From Candidatus Kuenenia stuttgartensis (GTDB taxonomy: Bacteria > Planctomycetota > Planctomycetia > Pirellulales > UBA1268), in NCBI GenBank assembly GCA_945876515.1, contig CAMCPF010000170.1, positions 1-6,683 on the forward strand: a DNA stretch of 6,683 bases. The letters run 5' to 3'. A program made the translations under genes and the position numbers. The notes beneath the pieces are model-generated. The model was given only the letters and a program-made list of their open reading frames with translations, was not told the DNA's origin and made no database searches. Positions 5,815-6,683 of the stretch are shown piece by piece (positions within the stretch are counted from its first letter, which is position 1; each line of letters opens with the position of its first letter).

Positions 5815-6683
5815 ATGCCGCCGATCCTCGTTGCGTCAGCCAGCATGGCCCTCGTGGCCGGCATCGTGCTAGCCGGAAGCACCACGGCGGCGGAGCCGGC
5901 TGCCTCCTTCGTGCCCCGCCGTCAGTCAGGGCCGCCCGGAGAGCCGTTGGAACCCGCCGAGGCCATCCGTCGGATGACCGTGCCCCCGCGATTCGCCGTG
6001 GAGCTCTTCGCAGCCGAGCCCGATCTCGTTAATCCGGTCGCGATGACCTTCGACGAGCGGGGCCGAGTCTGGGTGGCTGAGTCGCTCGAATACCCGCGAC
6101 GCGATCCCGGCCCGGGTCGGGATCGGATCCGGGTGCTGACCGACAGCGACGGCGACGGCCGGGCCGACCAGTTCACGACGTTTCTCGACGGCCTCAACAT
6201 TCCCTCGGGCATTGCCGTGGGGCACGGCGGCGTCTGGATCGCTGCCGCCCCGGACCTTCTGTTCGTGCAAGACACCGACGGCGACGGCGCTGCCGACCGC
6301 TGGGAAGTCGTGGTCACGGGCTTCGGACGACTCGACACCCACGAACTGCCCAACTCGCTCACCTGGGGCCCTGACGGATGGCTGTACGGGCTCAACGGTG
6401 TGTTCAACGGCAGCCACGTGCACTACGCGGCAGGCAATCCCAACCATCGGCCTGACCACCCCGGCTGGAAGTTCGATTGCTGTCTGTTTCGCATCCATCC
6501 GCGGACCCGGCAGTTCGAGGTGGTTTGCCGCGGCACGAGCAACCCTTGGGGCATCGCCTTCAACGACGAGGGCGACGCCTTCGTGTCGGCCTGCGTCATC
6601 GACCACCTCTGGCATCTCGTCGAGGGAGGCCTCTTTCACCGCCATGCCGGACCGCAGCCGCCCCACGCCTGGAAGCTTGACTC
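5815..6683 (+). CDS. Exported PVC-type membrane-bound dehydrogenase / haem-binding protein, 5' part
   Basis: My translation gives 289 codons from the ATG at 5815 to the right window edge, with no stop. The N-terminus (residues 1-26) is hydrophobic and ends in a plausible signal-peptidase site near TTAA-EP, though it lacks the usual early Lys/Arg. What follows resembles the beta-propeller dehydrogenase domain common in Pirellula-type planctomycetes: PPRFAVELFAAEPDLVNPVA (57-76), GRVWVAES (83-90), LPNSLTWGPDGWLYGLNGVF (178-197) and NPWGIAFNDEGDAFVSACVI (243-262) followed by DHLWHLVEGG. Two Asp-rich calcium-loop-like motifs, D110-S-D-G-D-G and D153-T-D-G-D-G, sit between predicted blades. Full members usually continue with HEAT-like repeats and a C-terminal cytochrome c CxxCH domain, both outside this window. 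The substrate is unknown. Start evidence is moderate: no Shine-Dalgarno is seen, and codon 11 is an alternative ATG. Confidence 0.85.
   Translation, partial: MPPILVASASMALVAGIVLAGSTTAAEPAASFVPRRQSGPPGEPLEPAEAIRRMTVPPRFAVELFAAEPDLVNPVAMTFDERGRVWVAESLEYPRRDPGPGRDRIRVLTDSDGDGRADQFTTFLDGLNIPSGIAVGHGGVWIAAAPDLLFVQDTDGDGAADRWEVVVTGFGRLDTHELPNSLTWGPDGWLYGLNGVFNGSHVHYAAGNPNHRPDHPGWKFDCCLFRIHPRTRQFEVVCRGTSNPWGIAFNDEGDAFVSACVIDHLWHLVEGGLFHRHAGPQPPHAWKLD

Noticed and set aside
4844..5872. 342-codon plus-strand frame across nuoH and the intergenic region
   Set aside because: It is antisense to nuoH for most of its length, has His/Glu/Gly-rich shadow composition, and conflicts with the better dehydrogenase frame beginning at 5815.
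5926..6666. 246-codon minus-strand frame opposite the dehydrogenase gene
   Set aside because: The plus-strand frame from 5815 encodes recognisable family motifs throughout this stretch, whereas the minus frame has none.

Overview
The window reads as chromosomal DNA of a GC-rich planctomycete, probably of the Pirellula type. Two things suggest this. The plus-strand gene at the right end belongs to the secreted 'membrane-bound dehydrogenase / haem-binding' family that is strongly expanded in Planctomycetes and Verrucomicrobia. The respiratory genes are also enlarged relative to their proteobacterial counterparts. This assignment rests on family recognition by eye, not on a search.

Layout: positions 1-5563 carry a tightly packed minus-strand operon for the membrane arm of respiratory complex I, transcribed right to left as nuoH, nuoJ, nuoK, nuoL, nuoM. 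NuoM is cut by the left edge. H/J and J/K overlap by four bases (ATGA), and J and K each have a strong Shine-Dalgarno sequence inside the preceding gene. K/L and L/M are separated by 40 and 57 bases without a clear ribosome binding site. Positions 5564-5814 form a divergent intergenic region containing a perfect 8-bp inverted repeat. From 5815 a plus-strand gene runs off the right edge. It encodes an exported beta-propeller-like dehydrogenase with two Asp-rich calcium-loop-like motifs.

How the genes work together: NuoH is the quinone-site and arm-junction subunit, NuoJ and NuoK are small membrane subunits of the proton path, and NuoL and NuoM are the antiporter-like pumping subunits. No peripheral-arm gene is present. 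nuoI, which commonly sits between nuoH and nuoJ, is definitely absent there because H and J overlap. The peripheral arm must be encoded elsewhere or be different. The divergent dehydrogenase could be another respiratory-chain entry enzyme, but nothing in the sequence proves a functional link.

I see no RNA genes, CRISPR arrays, insertion sequences or phage genes, and no convincing evidence of a wholly new system. The most unusual content is the split complex I module, the His-rich insertions in NuoL and the inverted repeat in the divergent promoter region.
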